The position numbers and the translations under genes were made by a program. Of a stretch of 64,000 nt of DNA, positions 24,422-33,103 are shown piece after piece (position 1 is the first letter of the stretch; the number at the start of each line of letters is the position of its first letter). The notes beneath the pieces were generated by a model. The model did no database searches. It worked only from the letters and a program-made list of their open reading frames with translations, and had not been told where the DNA came from. The DNA lies in NCBI GenBank assembly GCA_015063125.1, contig SUTB01000005.1, positions 27,664 to 91,663 of the forward strand, read 5' to 3'. This DNA is from Thermoplasmata archaeon (GTDB lineage Archaea; Thermoplasmatota; Thermoplasmata; Methanomassiliicoccales; Methanomethylophilaceae).

Positions 24422-25110
24422 CCGTGAAAGATTTCAAGGACCTTCCCGGAATGAAGGACGACAACATCGAGGAGCTCAAGGCCATCGGCATCAACACCGT
24501 CGAGGAGCTCAAGGCCGCGGTCAACGACGACGCAAAGGCAAAGGAGGTCATCAAGACCCTGTCCGGAGTCGGACCCAAGACAGTCGCCAACTGGAAGGCA
24601 GCATTCGAGGGAGAGGCACCCGCAAAGAAGGAGCCCGCCAAGAAGGAAGCCGTCAAGGGGGAGCCCGTCGAGGCAGTCACAGTCGAGGCCACCGGCGAGT
24701 ACACAGTGAAGAAGAAGGCGGAGATCGACCCCGAGACCGCTGACGCTCTTGCCAAGAGGGCAATCATCTCCGGAAGGAGGCCCGCTTTCAAGAGGCAGGA
24801 GTGGTTCAGATACGCCAAGTTCAAGGACTCCACATGGAGGAAGCCCAAGGGAATCCACTCCAAGATGAAGAGGAGGCTCAAGAGGCGCGGACCCATAGTG
24901 GACATCGGTTTCCGCGGACCCGCAGAGGTCAGGGGACTCCACCCGTCGGGATTCGAGGAGGTCCTCGTCTACAACGTGGACGGATTGGACAACATCGACC
25001 CGAAGAAGCAGGCGGTCCGTATCGGCGGAACCGTCGGATCGAAGAAGAGAGCCGCAATCGAGGACAGGGCCGACGAGCTCGGAATCAGGGTCCTCAACAG
25101 GATGGTGTGA
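24418..25110 (+). CDS. rpl32e: Large-subunit ribosomal protein eL32 with N-terminal helix-hairpin-helix extension
   Basis: A protein of 230 aa, about 100 residues longer than a plain eL32. Residues 1-70 carry two helix-hairpin-helix-like units (FKDLPGMKDDNIEELKAIGINTVEEL and LSGVGPKTVANWKAAF). They are joined by a Lys/Ala/Pro/Glu linker (~70-100) to the eL32 core, which includes PAFKRQEWFRYAKFKDSTWRKPKG and RGLHPSGFEEVLVYNV. eL32 is archaeal/eukaryotic specific and binds 23S rRNA. The extension probably adds rRNA contacts. Confidence 0.93.
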   Translation: MTVKDFKDLPGMKDDNIEELKAIGINTVEELKAAVNDDAKAKEVIKTLSGVGPKTVANWKAAFEGEAPAKKEPAKKEAVKGEPVEAVTVEATGEYTVKKKAEIDPETADALAKRAIISGRRPAFKRQEWFRYAKFKDSTWRKPKGIHSKMKRRLKRRGPIVDIGFRGPAEVRGLHPSGFEEVLVYNVDGLDNIDPKKQAVRIGGTVGSKKRAAIEDRADELGIRVLNRMV

Positions 25111-25112
25111 AC

Positions 25113-25571
25113 ATGTCCGATCTGAAGAACCAGAGAAGAATGGCAGCAGAGATCCTGAAGTGCGGTGAGAACAGAGTCTGGATCAACCCCGAGAAGATGG
25201 AGGAGGTCGAGGACTGCATCACACGCGCAGACGTCCGCACAGCGATCGCATCCGGTCTCATCAAGGCGAAGGCGAAGAACGGAACCTCGAAGGGAAGGAT
25301 AAGATACGTGCAGGGACAGAAGGCCAGCGGAAAGAGGAAGGGACCCGGTTCCAGGAAGGGAACGGCGAACGCCCGTGTCCGCGACAAGGAGCGCTGGATG
25401 GCCACAATCAGGCCCATCCGTGACGAGCTGAAGACCCTCAGGGCCGACGGCAAGATCTCACCCTCCGTGTACAGGCTCTACTACAGGAAAGCCAAGGGAG
25501 GAATGTTCAAGTCCCGCAGGCACCTTAAGCAGCACATGATCGCTGCTGGACACCTCAAGGAGGAGATCTGA
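25113..25571 (+). CDS. rpl19e: Large-subunit ribosomal protein eL19
   Basis: From ATG 25113 the protein has 152 aa; the much longer open frame upstream lies within eL32 and is a shadow. Blocks NQRRMAAEILKCGENRVWINPEKMEEVEDCI and the basic RIRYVQGQKASGKRKGPGSRKGTANAR are typical of eL19, an archaeal/eukaryotic protein with a long helix that bridges to the small subunit. Stop and the next ATG overlap by one base (TGATG). Confidence 0.96.
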   Translation: MSDLKNQRRMAAEILKCGENRVWINPEKMEEVEDCITRADVRTAIASGLIKAKAKNGTSKGRIRYVQGQKASGKRKGPGSRKGTANARVRDKERWMATIRPIRDELKTLRADGKISPSVYRLYYRKAKGGMFKSRRHLKQHMIAAGHLKEEI

Positions 25572-26071
25572 TGGCAACAGGACCTAGATACAAAGTCGCA
25601 TTCCGCAGGAGAAGAGAGCTCCGCACCGACTACTACACCCGCAAGAAGCTCCTCACAGCGAGAGAGACCAGGGCCGTAGTAAGGAGGTCAAGCAGGAACA
25701 TCTCGATCCAGTTCGCGGACTTCACCATGGGTGGCGACAACATCATCGCAACGGCCACCACGAAGGACCTGAAGAAGATGGGCTGGGAGTACTCCTGTTC
25801 GTCCATCCCCGCAGCGTACCTCGTAGGATACCTTGCAGGAAAGAGAGCAATGAAAGAAGGCGTCGAGTACGCAGTCCTCGACATCGGAATGCAGCACGTG
25901 CAGCACGGCGGAGTCCTCTTCGCAACAGTTGCCGGAATGACCGATGCAGGACTCGAGGTGCCCCACAGCGAGGACGTCCTCCCCGATGAGGACAGGCTCA
26001 AGGGAAAGCACATCGATGATGCGATCGAGGCCGCAATCGACAGCATGAAACAGAAGATGGAGGCTGAGTAA
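25571..26071 (+). CDS. rpl18: Large-subunit ribosomal protein uL18
   Basis: A protein of 166 aa. Blocks GPRYKVAFRRRRELRTDYYTRKKLLTARETRAVVRRSSRNI, then LAGKRAMKEGVEYAVLDIGMQ and GLEVPHSEDVLPDEDRLKGKHID identify archaeal uL18, which holds 5S rRNA together with uL5. It ends in TAA, a minority stop in this window. uS5 follows after one base. Confidence 0.96.
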   Translation: MATGPRYKVAFRRRRELRTDYYTRKKLLTARETRAVVRRSSRNISIQFADFTMGGDNIIATATTKDLKKMGWEYSCSSIPAAYLVGYLAGKRAMKEGVEYAVLDIGMQHVQHGGVLFATVAGMTDAGLEVPHSEDVLPDEDRLKGKHIDDAIEAAIDSMKQKMEAE

Positions 26072-26072
26072 A

Positions 26073-26753
26073 ATGACTGACTGGGTTCCTAAGACAAGAC
26101 TCGGACAGATGGTCCTCAACGGCGAGATTACAACGATGAGCGACGCCCTGGCGACCAAACTGCCTCTCCGTGAGCCCGAGATCGTGGACATCCTGCTCCC
26201 CGACCTTCAGGACGAGGTCATCGACCTGAACATGGTCCAGAGGATGACCGACTCCGGAAGGAGGGTCAGGTTCGCAGTTACCTGTATCGTTGGTAACGGC
26301 GACGGATTCATCGGCTACGGCAGGGCCAAGGGAAAAGAGGTCGGACCTTCCATCAAGAAGGCTATCGACAACGCGAAACTGAACATCATCGAGATCAAGA
26401 GGGGCTGCGGTTCCTGGCAGTGCGGATGTGGAAACCCCCACAGTCTGCCCTTCGAGGTACAGGGATCCACCGGATCCGTCACCGTCACCCTCAAGCCCGC
26501 ACCCCGCGGTGTGTCGCTGGCAGTCGGAGACGTCGCAAAGAGTCTCCTGACCCTTGCCGGTGTCCACGACGCATGGGGATTCGCAAGGGGCAACACGAAG
26601 ACCAAGGTCAACTACGCCATGGCAACCTTCGAGGCCCTGAAGATGACGTCCAGGATGAGGGTCACCGATGACCAGGCCAAGAACCTGAACATCGTATCCG
26701 GCCCCACCGGAATCAAGTTCGCAGAGACCGATGTCGACGCACAGGAGGAGTGA
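26073..26753 (+). CDS. rps5: Small-subunit ribosomal protein uS5
   Basis: A protein of 226 aa. The double-stranded RNA-binding-like N domain ends in RRVRFAVTCIVGNGDGFIGYGRAKGKEVGPSI, and the C domain has the AVGDVAKSLLTLAGVHDAWGFARGNT block. uS5 lies at the mRNA entry and influences decoding accuracy. Four cysteine/histidine residues in RGCGSWQCGCGNPHS could bind metal, a feature seen in archaeal versions. Confidence 0.95.
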   Translation: MTDWVPKTRLGQMVLNGEITTMSDALATKLPLREPEIVDILLPDLQDEVIDLNMVQRMTDSGRRVRFAVTCIVGNGDGFIGYGRAKGKEVGPSIKKAIDNAKLNIIEIKRGCGSWQCGCGNPHSLPFEVQGSTGSVTVTLKPAPRGVSLAVGDVAKSLLTLAGVHDAWGFARGNTKTKVNYAMATFEALKMTSRMRVTDDQAKNLNIVSGPTGIKFAETDVDAQEE

Positions 26754-26755
26754 AG

Positions 26756-27220
26756 ATGACATACGTAGTTATCCGTGTCCGCGGTCAGCCCGATGTGAAC
26801 TACAACATCGAACACACCATGGGACTCCTGGGCCTCAACAAGGTCAACAACGCGGCCGTCATCCCCGAGAACCCCTCGACAAAGGGAATGCTGCAGGTAG
26901 TCAAGGACTACTGCACATGGGGAGAGATCGACGAGTCAACACTCGCTTCGCTGATCCGCGAGCGCGGAAAGGTCGTAGGCGACGCACCCATAGACGACGA
27001 GTACCTCAAGGCTCACTCCGAGTTCGGTTCCGTCTATGAGTTCGCGAAGGCGATTATCGAGAACAACTACAAGATGAGGGATGTCGAGGGCGTCAAGCCC
27101 ATCTTCCGTCTCCACCCTCCCATCAAGGGATACGAGGGCAACAAGCGTTCCTTCCAGAACGGCGGAGCCCTTGGATACAGGGGAGCGAAGATCAACGATC
27201 TCGTCAACAGGATGATCTGA
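26756..27220 (+). CDS. rpl30: Large-subunit ribosomal protein uL30
   Basis: From ATG 26756 the protein has 154 aa, the longer archaeal/eukaryotic form. The N-terminal core is YVVIRVRGQPDVNYNIEHTMGLLGLNKVNNAAVIP, and the C-terminal half ends in FRLHPPIKGYEGNKRSFQNGGALGYRG. uL30 binds 23S rRNA domain II. It has an expected place between uS5 and uL15. Confidence 0.95.
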   Translation: MTYVVIRVRGQPDVNYNIEHTMGLLGLNKVNNAAVIPENPSTKGMLQVVKDYCTWGEIDESTLASLIRERGKVVGDAPIDDEYLKAHSEFGSVYEFAKAIIENNYKMRDVEGVKPIFRLHPPIKGYEGNKRSFQNGGALGYRGAKINDLVNRMI

Positions 27221-27230
27221 GGTGTGAAAG

Positions 27231-27653
27231 ATGCCAAGCAGAACCAAGAAATTCAGAGGATACAGGACCCACGGACGCGGTAAGAAGTCCGGACGTGGAG
27301 CAGGTATCATCGGTGGTCACGGTATGGCCGGATACGGCAAGACCGGAAAGATCGGGATGCTGAAGGAGGACAGGAACTACTTCGGCCGCCACGGCTTCAA
27401 GAGACCTCAGTGCACTGTAGAAGCGAACCGCACTATCAACGTCGGCGAGCTGAACGAGAAGATCGAGACATTCGTGACGATGGGCTTCGCCAAGAAAGAG
27501 GGCGATGCCTATCAGCTCGACCTCACAGAGGCCGGCATCGACAAGCTCCTGGGCAACGGGAACATCGACATCGCTGTCAACGTGACAGTCGAGTCGGTCT
27601 CCGGAAAGGCCCGCGAGAAGATCGAGGCCGCAGGCGGATCGATCGCCGAGTGA
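27231..27653 (+). CDS. rpl15: Large-subunit ribosomal protein uL15
   Basis: A protein of 140 aa with a GAGGTG Shine-Dalgarno. The glycine/basic-rich N-terminus (KKFRGYRTHGRGKKSGRGAGIIGGHGMAGYG) and NYFGRHGFKRPQ are characteristic. uL15 acts late in 50S assembly. It is directly followed by secY, 22 nt on, in the normal spc arrangement. Confidence 0.95.
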   Translation: MPSRTKKFRGYRTHGRGKKSGRGAGIIGGHGMAGYGKTGKIGMLKEDRNYFGRHGFKRPQCTVEANRTINVGELNEKIETFVTMGFAKKEGDAYQLDLTEAGIDKLLGNGNIDIAVNVTVESVSGKAREKIEAAGGSIAE

Positions 27654-27675
27654 AGATATCGGGAAGGTAGAAGAG

Positions 27676-29202
27676 ATGGAAGAGACACAGAGTCTGCTCT
27701 ACAGGATAAAGCCCTTTTCGGACAGGTTGCCCTCCGTCAAGAGGCCTGAAGGCCACGTGCACTTCAGGACCAAGATGATGTGGGTGATCGTCGTATTGGT
27801 GGTCTACTTCGTGATGACGAACGTGTACCTTTACGGTCTGGACAGGGAGTCCATGCTGGACATGTTCGCACAGTACAGGACTATCATGGCAGGAGCTTCC
27901 GGATCGCTACTGCAGCTCGGTATCGGACCGATCGTCACTGCATCAATCATAATGCAGTTGTTCGTCGGTGCAAAAATCATCAAACTGGACCTCTCGAAGC
28001 GCGAGGACAAGGCCTGCTATCAGTCTGTCCTCAAGCTGCTGGTCATCGTGATGATCGTCTTCGAGGCCATCCCGCAGGTCGCGGGATACCTCACCCCCTC
28101 CAGCGGCCTCACCGCCGCAATCGGAGGAATGGGAGGAAGGCTCATCCTGGTGCTGCAGCTCTTCGTGGGATCCTACATAATCTTCATGATGGATGAGGTG
28201 GTGTCCAAGTGGGGTATCGGAAGCGGTATCTCCCTGTTCATCGCCGCAGGAGTGGCCCAGCAGCTGTTCACAGGTACGTTCAACTGGGAGATGGTCTCCA
28301 TGGGATCAACGGATGTCCCCGGAGGAACGATTCCAAGAGCGATCTACTATGTGTTCACGCTGTCGCCGGCAGAGATGTCCTCGTACGGATACGAGTCCCT
28401 GTTCTTGGGAAGCCCCAACCCGGTAATCGCGTTGGTGGGTACGTTGGTCATCTTCTTCGTGGTGGCATATCTGGAATCGACACGTATCGAGCTGCCTCTC
28501 TCCCATGGCAACGCCAGGGGAGCACGCGGCCGTTACCCGATCAAGCTCCTGTACGCAAGCAACATCCCCGTCATCCTGATGTCCGCACTGCTCGCAATCG
28601 TGAGCATGGTCGCACTGCTGCTGTATAGCAACAGCTTCCTCAGCAGTATCCCGCTGATTGGAGGAAACTCCGCCATAGGATACTTCGAGGAAGGCTCGAC
28701 AACAGCCGCAGGCGGATTGGCATGGTACCTGTCCGCACCGCAAGGACTATCCAGCTGGCTGATGCCCATACTGGACCCCGCCACATACGGCGACGGTCTG
28801 CACGGGCCCCTGCAGCACATAGCCCACGTGGCCATCTACTTCACAGTGATGGTCATGGGTTCGATCCTGTTCGCAAAGTTCTGGGTGGAGACCACCAACC
28901 TCGGTCCCGAGTCGGTCGCCAAGCAGATTCAGAAGAGCGGTATGCAGATGCCCGGATTCCGTCGCGACCCCCGTGTGCTGAAGCGTGTTCTGGAGAGGTA
29001 CATCCCCACGATCACGATCATGTCGGGAGCAATCGTCGGAGCACTTGCGGCATTCGCGGATATGGTCGGAACCACAGGAAACGCCAGTGGAACCGGAGTT
29101 CTGCTGACCGTGGGTATCATCATCCACTTCTACGAGGCCATGGGCCGCGAGCAGATGATGGAGATGAACCCCATGATGAGGGAATTCTTCGGCGGAGAGT
29201 GA
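27676..29202 (+). CDS. secY: Preprotein translocase channel subunit SecY
   Basis: A protein of 508 aa, with hydrophobic segments consistent with 10 transmembrane helices. Markers include the plug/TM2 region LQLGIGPIVTASIIMQLFVGAKII, the cytosolic loop ESTRIELPLSHGNARGARGRYPIKLLY, and the C-terminal GAIVGALAAFADM. SecY forms the protein-conducting channel with SecE and SecG(beta); it would export the giant signal-peptide-bearing surface proteins further on. The order uL15-secY-DUF106-cmk-cbf5 is archaeal; adenylate kinase is not in its common place after secY. Confidence 0.97.
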   Translation: MEETQSLLYRIKPFSDRLPSVKRPEGHVHFRTKMMWVIVVLVVYFVMTNVYLYGLDRESMLDMFAQYRTIMAGASGSLLQLGIGPIVTASIIMQLFVGAKIIKLDLSKREDKACYQSVLKLLVIVMIVFEAIPQVAGYLTPSSGLTAAIGGMGGRLILVLQLFVGSYIIFMMDEVVSKWGIGSGISLFIAAGVAQQLFTGTFNWEMVSMGSTDVPGGTIPRAIYYVFTLSPAEMSSYGYESLFLGSPNPVIALVGTLVIFFVVAYLESTRIELPLSHGNARGARGRYPIKLLYASNIPVILMSALLAIVSMVALLLYSNSFLSSIPLIGGNSAIGYFEEGSTTAAGGLAWYLSAPQGLSSWLMPILDPATYGDGLHGPLQHIAHVAIYFTVMVMGSILFAKFWVETTNLGPESVAKQIQKSGMQMPGFRRDPRVLKRVLERYIPTITIMSGAIVGALAAFADMVGTTGNASGTGVLLTVGIIIHFYEAMGREQMMEMNPMMREFFGGE

Positions 29203-29206
29203 GCGA

Positions 29207-29947
29207 ATGGCTAACCCAGGCAGTCCAGAGAACATGAGAGCAATCAACGCAGCAGGCACTCAGTCATCGGGCCCCAACATGACCCGCATGATGATCGCCA
29301 TGCTCGTGCTCATGGGTGTCTCCATGGTCACCATCCAGTTCAGGATGCAGATCGGAGCGGCCCTGGATGTCGTGTTCCAATTCGTTGCATTCGACGGGAA
29401 ATATCCCGTCATCTCCATCATGCTTGTCTGTACCATCGCCATCCTGATCACAACAACAATCAGGAGTCTGATGCAGGATCCCATGGCCCAGGCCAGGAAC
29501 CAGCAGATTCAGAGCGAGTTCAACAAGGAATTCCGTCAGGCGAGGATCGAGAACAACCTCTACAAGATGAAGAAGCTGGAGGCAGAGCAGCCCAGGATGA
29601 TGGAGGCTTCGATGCAGCAGAGCACGGACATGATGAAGATCATGCCCATCACGATGCTGATATTCATCCCCATCATCGCTTGGGCATGGTACTTCCTCAG
29701 CACAGGAACCATCGACGAGCCTGGAAAGTACTTCCAGCCATGGAACGAGCCCATCGTGGACCTTCCCTGGTGCGCCGATGTCAATCTCAACGGAGTGCTG
29801 TTCCTTTCAATCCCCGTGTGGTTCGTCGTTTACATGATGATTTCGATGCCCGTATCGCAGATCGAGAACAGATTGATCAGGCTCTATCTCCTGAAGAAGG
29901 AGCTAGCGAGACTCGATTCAGAAGTCAAGAGAGCTGAGATCGAATGA
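29207..29947 (+). CDS. DUF106 family membrane insertase (Emc3/YidC/Oxa1 superfamily)
   Basis: A protein of 246 aa. Two hydrophobic segments near residues 25-47 and 60-82 are followed by a charged coiled coil (MAQARNQQIQSEFNKEFRQARIENNLYKMKKLE). Then come a transmembrane segment (MKIMPITMLIFIPIIAWAWYF) and a last one near residue 205-225, with a basic tail. This is the archaeal Oxa1-superfamily layout related to eukaryotic EMC3, which inserts membrane proteins co-translationally. It sits 4 nt after secY and overlaps cmk by 4 nt. Confidence 0.9.
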   Translation: MANPGSPENMRAINAAGTQSSGPNMTRMMIAMLVLMGVSMVTIQFRMQIGAALDVVFQFVAFDGKYPVISIMLVCTIAILITTTIRSLMQDPMAQARNQQIQSEFNKEFRQARIENNLYKMKKLEAEQPRMMEASMQQSTDMMKIMPITMLIFIPIIAWAWYFLSTGTIDEPGKYFQPWNEPIVDLPWCADVNLNGVLFLSIPVWFVVYMMISMPVSQIENRLIRLYLLKKELARLDSEVKRAEIE

Positions 29948-30474
29948 GAATAACCATAAGCGGTCCTCCCGGATCCGGGAAGTCGACCGCCTGCAGCAAG
30001 CTTTCCGAGAAGCTCGGACTCGAAGCAGTGATCTTCGGGAAGATCTTCAGGGAGCTTGCTGCAGAAAAAAACCTTACACTGTCCGAGCTCGGCGCCATCG
30101 CCGAGAAGGACCCTTCTATCGACAAGATGATCGACTCCAGGATACTGGACATCGCCAGGGCCAACGAGGACATCATCCTGGAATCCAGGCTTTCAGCCTA
30201 CATGTGCGCACGCAACGGAATCCCCGCTCTGAAGATCTATCTGGATGCAAGTCCGGACGTCCGCATGGCCCGCATAGGCCTGCGCGAGGGAGAGACCGAG
30301 GAGGAGGCGCGCGCTAAGACCATAGACCGTCAGAGGTCGGAGGCCAAGAGGTACAAGATGTACTACGACATAGACATCGAGGACCTGAGCGTCTACGACC
30401 TGATCGTCAACACGGATGAACTGGATCCCGACCAGGTGGTCGAGAAGATCCTCGAGGCTGTGAGGTCGAGATGA
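29944..30474 (+). CDS. cmk: Cytidylate kinase
   Basis: A protein of 176 aa of the short archaeal type. The N-terminal P-loop is ISGPPGSGKST (residues ~5-14). The LID/arginine region is EARAKTIDRQRSEAKRYKMYYDIDIEDLSVYDLIVNT. It phosphorylates CMP/dCMP with ATP. Overlaps with DUF106 upstream and cbf5 downstream (ATGA) show tight coupling. Several archaea place eL34 and eL14 around this gene; neither is seen here. Confidence 0.94.
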   Translation: MRITISGPPGSGKSTACSKLSEKLGLEAVIFGKIFRELAAEKNLTLSELGAIAEKDPSIDKMIDSRILDIARANEDIILESRLSAYMCARNGIPALKIYLDASPDVRMARIGLREGETEEEARAKTIDRQRSEAKRYKMYYDIDIEDLSVYDLIVNTDELDPDQVVEKILEAVRSR

Positions 30475-31469
30475 TCGTAAAGGACCCGGACGCCATCCCC
30501 GACAAGTGGGGGAAGAGGCCTTCGGAACGTACGGTCGGAGAGCTGCTGAGAGGCGGCGTTATCATTCTTGACAAGCCCTCTGGCCCCACGTCGCATCAGG
30601 CGACGGCATGGGTGAGGGATGCTCTGAAGGTTGACAGGGTCGGCCACGGAGGGACGCTCGATCCGTACGTGAGCGGGGTGCTCCCGGTGACCCTAGGTAA
30701 GGCCACGCGTCTTACCGATATCGTCCTGTCCTCCGACAAGGAGTACATCTGCCTGATGAGGCTGCACGGCGACCGTCCGGAGAAAAGGATCAGTGAGGTC
30801 TTCGCGGAGTTCGTCGGGAAGATCTACCAGCTGCCGCCTGTGAGATCATCGATTAAGCGCCAGCTGAGAATCAGGACCATCAAGGAGCTCGAGGTCCTGG
30901 ACATCAGGGGAAGGGACATCCTCTTCAGGATGGCCTGCGACGCCGGAACGTATGCAAGAACTCTGTGCGTCGATATCGGGGACGTTCTGGGCTGCGGAGC
31001 CAACATGGTGGAGCTCAGGAGGTCCAGGTCGGGCAAGATGACCGAGGATCGTGCACACATCCTTCAGGACATCAAGGACGCGTACGTGTTGTGGCAGCAG
31101 AACGGCCGCGAGGAATGGCTCAGGAGCATGATACTCCCGATGGAGGTGCTGGTGGAGCCCCTGCCGAAGATCGTCGTGAAAGCGACGGCCGTCGATGCCG
31201 TCTGCCACGGTGCGGACCTGAACATCTCGGGTATACACATGCTCGACGAGGACGTCAGGAAGAACGCACTCGTAGCGATGATGACCGCCCGCGGAGAGCT
31301 CATCGCCATCGGAAGGATGGCCATGTCTACATCCAAGATAATGGCGACGTCACAAGGCAAGGCCGTCGATACCGAGAGAGTCTTCATGGACGAGGGCCAT
31401 TACCCCCGCATGTGGAAGTACTCCACGGACCTGGAAGAGCTGAAGGAAGAACCCCATTTCCCCGAATGA
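30471..31469 (+). CDS. cbf5: tRNA/rRNA pseudouridine synthase Cbf5 (H/ACA RNP catalytic subunit)
   Basis: A protein of 332 aa. The TruB-type catalytic domain has GVIILDKPSGPTSHQATAWVR and GHGGTLDPYVSGVLPVTLG, in which the Asp is the catalytic residue. The C-terminal PUA domain covers ~240-325 (KIVVKATAVDAVCHGADLNISG... RGELIAIGRMAM). Cbf5 modifies rRNA guided by H/ACA RNAs with Nop10, Gar1 and L7Ae, and can make tRNA psi55. It ends the long cluster that begins with uL3. Confidence 0.95.
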   Translation: MIVKDPDAIPDKWGKRPSERTVGELLRGGVIILDKPSGPTSHQATAWVRDALKVDRVGHGGTLDPYVSGVLPVTLGKATRLTDIVLSSDKEYICLMRLHGDRPEKRISEVFAEFVGKIYQLPPVRSSIKRQLRIRTIKELEVLDIRGRDILFRMACDAGTYARTLCVDIGDVLGCGANMVELRRSRSGKMTEDRAHILQDIKDAYVLWQQNGREEWLRSMILPMEVLVEPLPKIVVKATAVDAVCHGADLNISGIHMLDEDVRKNALVAMMTARGELIAIGRMAMSTSKIMATSQGKAVDTERVFMDEGHYPRMWKYSTDLEELKEEPHFPE

Positions 31470-31529
31470 ATGTCAGTTTTTGTTTTATTCAGAGGGGGCA
31501 CACATTTGTTTCAATGATTTTGCCAATCG

Positions 31530-31574
31530 TAAATTTTACGTGCATAAAATTTACGGGCATAAAATTTACAAGCG
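31530..31574. repeat. Three 15-bp tandem repeats in the promoter of the next gene pair
   Basis: Consecutive 15-mers TAAATTTTACGTGCA (31530-31544), TAAAATTTACGGGCA (31545-31559) and TAAAATTTACAAGCG (31560-31574), followed by a weaker relative (GCAAATTATTTGTGC). The 15-bp period is about one and a half helical turns. They lie 97-141 nt before the ATG at 31671 and upstream of the presumed TATA (CTTTATCC, ~31636), so they may be an activator or repressor array. The rest of 31470-31670 shows no gene. Confidence 0.5.
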
Positions 31575-31670
31575 GCAAATTATTTGTGCGATGTTGAAAC
31601 GCATGAACGGGAACATCCCGTCCCGCGACCAACTTCTTTATCCCACCTAGCCGATTATCGGTCGATCGTC

Positions 31671-32009
31671 ATGTCGCTTTTCGAGAAGAGGATGCAGGTG
31701 TACGGACCGGAACAGGTCCAGGTAGGTCAGTTCGACCCTACCGCCGACGGTTTCTACCGCAACGTGGTGACCATCCCCCTGACGGTCAAACCCAACCATG
31801 TGCTGTACGTGAAGGTCACATCGGACAATCCTGTCGACGTGGTCGTCGCCAGGGACAACGGCTCTGCCGTTCAGCACAAGGACAGGCAGAAGGATGTCAC
31901 CATGGGCCCGTATCCGACGGAGAAGGCCAAGAGCATGGGGATAATAGTCGGAGTGTTCCGCGGCGACATCGCCAACGCGACGATCGAGGCATGGATGGAG
32001 AGGAAATGA
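31671..32009 (+). CDS. Small unrecognised protein, coupled to a membrane protein gene
   Basis: From ATG 31671 the protein has 112 aa. No family is recognised. The sequence has alternating beta-type stretches (YRNVVTIPLTVKPNHVLYVKVTSDNPVDVVVARDNG; MGIIVGVFRGDIANATIEAWME), suggesting a small all-beta domain resembling bacterial or archaeal carbohydrate- or calcium-binding sandwiches; this is only a fold guess. The in-frame opening from 31584 is not preferred, because TTTATCC about 30 nt before 31671 fits a short leader. Its stop overlaps the next ATG (ATGA), so the two products probably work together. Confidence 0.65.
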   Translation: MSLFEKRMQVYGPEQVQVGQFDPTADGFYRNVVTIPLTVKPNHVLYVKVTSDNPVDVVVARDNGSAVQHKDRQKDVTMGPYPTEKAKSMGIIVGVFRGDIANATIEAWMERK

Positions 32010-33103
32010 GCTCCGAGAAGGTCAAGGGATTCTCGTTCACTGGCGATTCCAGGAGGATATCGCTCATGAGGCGTTCCGACAGGAACACTCTGGTGCTGTT
32101 CATCTTCCTGTTCATAGTCTCTGCTGCCGCGTACATCTACATGACGTTCATAGAGGGGAGGTACACCGTCTATGCCGGCATGCCCATACTAGCAGTGCCA
32201 TTCTTCGTGGTGGGCCTGATCTTCTACGTGGTCAACCGCAGGTATTACGCCGGGCTGTTCATCATCGGGTTATCCGTGATCGCGTTCTTCGTCCTGCCGT
32301 ACAGCGTCCTGTTCATCCTGTACCTGCTGGTCTGTGCCGAGGGCGTGGCCACCATGGTGGAGATCATACAGAGGATGATCTTCTACAGGATCATGTCCAC
32401 TGTGGAGAGGGTCAACATCAAGAAGAAGATGACCTTCATGGACAGGGTCGTCGTGTTCTTCTTCAACATCCCCGTCGACCTGGACACCAGGAACCTGCTC
32501 ATCGACAGGAACGTCTCCAGGAACAAGCTACCCTGGAAGGACATGGCCTACACGATGATGCTTGCACTCCTGTTCTGCATGTTCATATGGATCTACATGT
32601 TCCTGAACCCGTCGTTCTCCCCTGAGACGCACGGTGTCCCGATATACACGTTCACGATCATACTCTACCTGTCCATGGCCGTGATGCCCTGGACCATCTT
32701 CAGCTCGCTGAACGTGAGGATCGGTACCGAGTACAGGGACTTCAGTCTGTACTCTGGATTCCTTGAGACATTCAAGAGGATGTTCCTGCCGGTGTTCGCT
32801 GCGATAATATTCCTGGGGATCGCCCTTACGGCGGATGCCAACAGCCTGTACTACATCGGCATGTCCCTGCTGATGATCGTGGCGATGATAGTGTTCACTT
32901 CCGTGATGTACTACACCAGCAACGAGATGGTGGTGGTGAACGACATCCTGGACAAATGGGGGGACTTCCAGCCTACCGAGATGTATTCGGGTTATTCCCC
33001 CAAAGAGGCGAGGTCGACCCTGGACGATGGGATCCCGGGAACTCCGAGAAGGGATCCCTCAGAATGCTTCCTGCCGGATCTCAGGGGTCGTAGCCGCCGC
33101 TGA
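32006..33103 (+). CDS. Polytopic membrane protein of unknown function
   Basis: A protein of 365 aa from ATG 32006, overlapping the upstream gene by 4 nt. About seven hydrophobic segments are seen (roughly 29-47, 55-75, 82-112, 178-196, 210-232, 262-282, 288-312). A basic, charged cytosolic loop (STVERVNIKKKMTFMDRV) and a hydrophilic C-terminus (RSTLDDGIPGTPRRDPSE) are also present. No family recognised. The last 23 nt overlap the end of a convergent gene. Possibly works with the small beta protein encoded just upstream. Confidence 0.75.
   Translation: MSSEKVKGFSFTGDSRRISLMRRSDRNTLVLFIFLFIVSAAAYIYMTFIEGRYTVYAGMPILAVPFFVVGLIFYVVNRRYYAGLFIIGLSVIAFFVLPYSVLFILYLLVCAEGVATMVEIIQRMIFYRIMSTVERVNIKKKMTFMDRVVVFFFNIPVDLDTRNLLIDRNVSRNKLPWKDMAYTMMLALLFCMFIWIYMFLNPSFSPETHGVPIYTFTIILYLSMAVMPWTIFSSLNVRIGTEYRDFSLYSGFLETFKRMFLPVFAAIIFLGIALTADANSLYYIGMSLLMIVAMIVFTSVMYYTSNEMVVVNDILDKWGDFQPTEMYSGYSPKEARSTLDDGIPGTPRRDPSECFLPDLRGRSRR

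Noticed and set aside
24801..25112. Long extension of eL19 upstream into eL32
   Set aside because: It is the alternative frame of the eL32 gene; eL19 begins at 25113.
31530..31574. CRISPR array
   Set aside because: The repeats are contiguous 15-mers without spacers; no CRISPR repeats or cas genes were seen anywhere in the window.
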